Shown here: piece after piece, positions 36,089 to 37,829 of the stretch
Layout of the letters: every line of letters begins with the position of its first letter
How positions within the stretch are numbered: position 1 is the first letter of the stretch
IMG/VR virus record: IMGVR_UViG_3300042731_007593
Coordinates: 1 to 37,829 of that record
Reading direction: 5' to 3' (one strand)
DNA length: 37,829 nt
Source of the DNA: a virus
The notes under the pieces: generated by a model
The model's input: the letters and a program-made list of their open reading frames with translations, nothing else
The model's database searches: none
Told to the model about the DNA's origin: nothing
Translations under genes and position numbers: made by a program

Positions 36089-37829
36089 GGTTGCTTTAAA
36101 ATCATTTGCTAAGGTAATTAACTTTTCAAGGTGTGCTAAATCCATTGAAAAAAGTTCTTTAATAGCCTTAATCTTATCTAATGTTGCCTGCTCATCGTCT
36201 TTATTTGCTTCTGCAAGATTTGCTAATGCTCGTGTTTGTTGTTCTCCTATTTTTGATTCACGTTCAGCTGCTAATGACAAATCTGCCTGCGCACGTGCTT
36301 GGACAAGAGCAGCTTCAGCTTGTTGCAATTCCTGTGTTATTTGTGTTTCTTGTTGTTGCGTCTGTGCTTGTTCTTGAGCAAGATTATTCATATATTCAGT
36401 AATCTCATTTTTATTCTGTAATGTCGATAGTTGAATAACAAGTTCATCTGGAATTTGTACACCAGCTTGGCGCATAGCCATGACCTGTGCAAATTGATTC
36501 TGTTTCTGCGTAGTTGTATTAACTCCTTCTTCAATAGCCGCATCATAATCAGCAAACGATCTATTATAAAATTCTATCGTTGGCTCTTCATTTGTAATAC
36601 GCATTACCTTTTCTGGTAAATAATTTTTTTGGATAGTCTTTATCTGTAAGCGTCCAACCTGTTTTTGAGAACGATCAAGAAAATCTAAGAGCGGCTTAAT
36701 AATTGTTTGACCTGATGTCTGACGCAACATCGATAATATACCAGCCATCGTATCATTTTCAGTTGACCCAAAGAGTTCTTCATTTCCTCCATCATTTTCC
36801 ATCAGATCTTTTGCAGACTGTTCACGAATCAGCGGAATAGACGTAGGAATATCCATAGGATTTATAAATTGAATATCTTGTGGAAAACCACTTTTTTTAA
36901 GAGCAAGTCCATTAGAAAGATCACGATTCTCTATAAGTTTTGGATTTACCAATGAGGTAGGCTTATAAATAACAATTGGATTAACCCGTGACTGCACATA
37001 TTCCACTTCTAATGATGTCATAAGATTATAAAGAAACTGCAAATCACGCATTCCACGAGGAAGACCTTGAAATCGTAGGTACATATCAGTCATAGAGGGA
37101 CTTTGTTGACCAAAAAATGGAACAAATGGAAATTCATCAATTCCTAATGGATTCTCTCCATCGTACATAACAATACCATTCACCAAAATACACAGCTTTA
37201 CCGTAGGAATCTTTTCTTTGTTGTGAATTATAGAACGATTTTGCTTAAGAAAATATGAAAGGACGTCTTTTTCTTTTCCAAAATATTCACGTTTTTTATT
37301 AAGAACCGTATCAATAAGCATATCTGCAGTTCGATAATCACGATAATAATACTCATCATAAGATAGATATTTATCTTTTGCATCAAACGTAGGCGCTAAA
37401 TACGGAAAGACATCATCATAAGGTCCACTATTATTTGATATATATTCTATTTTATCTGATTGGTCTGGTAATAACGCTTTACATGCATTGGGGGTAAGAT
37501 ATGACCGCTTCCAAATAGTTGAACAATCAGATAAATCAGGTTTTCTGAATGTTGAATCAATAAAAAATGAATTATAAGGACACATATCTACTTTTAAACT
37601 ACCTGATTCCGGGTCATCGGCATAATCATTCCACATTTGCAATAATGTTAAACCCGTAATAACTGCCATCTGAAACGTATCAGATATAGTTTCTAAAACA
37701 GCTCCATTCGTATTCATATTATAAATAATTTTTGATAGTTGATCAGCAGTCTTTTGATCAGAGCCTTCGACGGGTATTACAATGGTTGATTTACGATTTC
37801 TTCGTTGAATACCAGAGACTAATGAAGTA
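36047..37829 (-). CDS. Portal protein, main and C-terminal part
   Basis: Continuation of the gene that starts at 230; the frame is open from base 37829 to the TAA at 36047. Together it makes about 670 residues, near P22 gp1 (725). Key stretches are RTSLVSGIQRRNRKSTIVIP, then DPESGSLKVDMCPYNSFFID, RGMRDLQFLYNLMTSLEVEY and a C-terminal Gln/Glu/Ala-rich helix (EQAQTQQQETQITQELQQAE). The last codons (EQEQKMQPMNPKT) lie in the duplicated block also present at 7.1 kb. An internal ATG at 37717 is not the real start. Confidence 0.92.
   Translation of the reverse strand, partial: TSLVSGIQRRNRKSTIVIPVEGSDQKTADQLSKIIYNMNTNGAVLETISDTFQMAVITGLTLLQMWNDYADDPESGSLKVDMCPYNSFFIDSTFRKPDLSDCSTIWKRSYLTPNACKALLPDQSDKIEYISNNSGPYDDVFPYLAPTFDAKDKYLSYDEYYYRDYRTADMLIDTVLNKKREYFGKEKDVLSYFLKQNRSIIHNKEKIPTVKLCILVNGIVMYDGENPLGIDEFPFVPFFGQQSPSMTDMYLRFQGLPRGMRDLQFLYNLMTSLEVEYVQSRVNPIVIYKPTSLVNPKLIENRDLSNGLALKKSGFPQDIQFINPMDIPTSIPLIREQSAKDLMENDGGNEELFGSTENDTMAGILSMLRQTSGQTIIKPLLDFLDRSQKQVGRLQIKTIQKNYLPEKVMRITNEEPTIEFYNRSFADYDAAIEEGVNTTTQKQNQFAQVMAMRQAGVQIPDELVIQLSTLQNKNEITEYMNNLAQEQAQTQQQETQITQELQQAEAALVQARAQADLSLAAERESKIGEQQTRALANLAEANKDDEQATLDKIKAIKELFSMDLAHLEKLITLANDFKATEQEQKMQPMNPKT

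Overview
The window reads as one complete, circular, AT-rich genome of a tailed phage of the short-tailed (podovirus) type, opened inside its portal gene. The two ends of the window join in frame: the minus-strand portal gene begins at 230, runs off base 1, re-enters at 37829 and stops at 36047, giving a single protein of about 670 residues with no stop at the joint. The host cannot be named from the sequence. The standard code, AAGGAG-type ribosome binding sites, several signal-peptide or lipoprotein products, and an exported protein with a Hint (hedgehog/intein) fold suggest a Gram-negative-type envelope. An intracellular low-GC host such as a Dependentiae/Babeliales bacterium is a guess only.

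Layout. Almost all structural genes lie on the minus strand in one long late block, running leftward from about 6.2 kb to base 1 and then from 37829 down to about 11.4 kb. In transcription order it holds a repeat-bearing putative DNA-binding or initiator protein (5167-6204), an unknown gene, a type III-like DNA methyltransferase inserted beside a RusA resolvase, small and large terminase, portal, tRNA-Glu, an unknown gene, scaffold and an N4-gp56-type major capsid. These are followed by virion and adaptor proteins, internal or ejection-type proteins up to 993 residues, long repetitive tail fibres, a beta-propeller fibre, the Hint protein, two basic small proteins, two lipoprotein-like proteins, an ERF single-strand annealing protein and a one-TM protein. 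A strong palindromic terminator at 11301-11338 separates this block from the converging early operon.

Control region (6.2-11.3 kb). Short genes run on both strands: a plus-strand pair (6291-6879), a second copy of the tRNA, a cI-like XRE repressor with a coupled partner (7371-7926), a leftward trio headed by a MerR/excisionase-like protein (8233-9003) and a rightward operon (9166-11278). The leftward trio and the rightward operon diverge from two good sigma70 promoters whose -35 boxes form the arms of one inverted repeat, which looks like a lysis-lysogeny switch. No integrase, DNA polymerase, helicase, partition gene or endolysin is recognisable. The lifestyle (temperate phage, phage-plasmid, or XerCD-dependent) is therefore open.

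Most notable points: the in-frame circular closure; a 127-bp exact duplication carrying the tRNA-Glu gene plus the last codons of portal; a methyltransferase cassette bounded by 64-bp direct repeats of the rusA start with a second, decayed rusA remnant beside it; a 56-residue triple repeat in the putative initiator; two hairpins with compensatory base changes; and an unusual structured leader before the major capsid gene.
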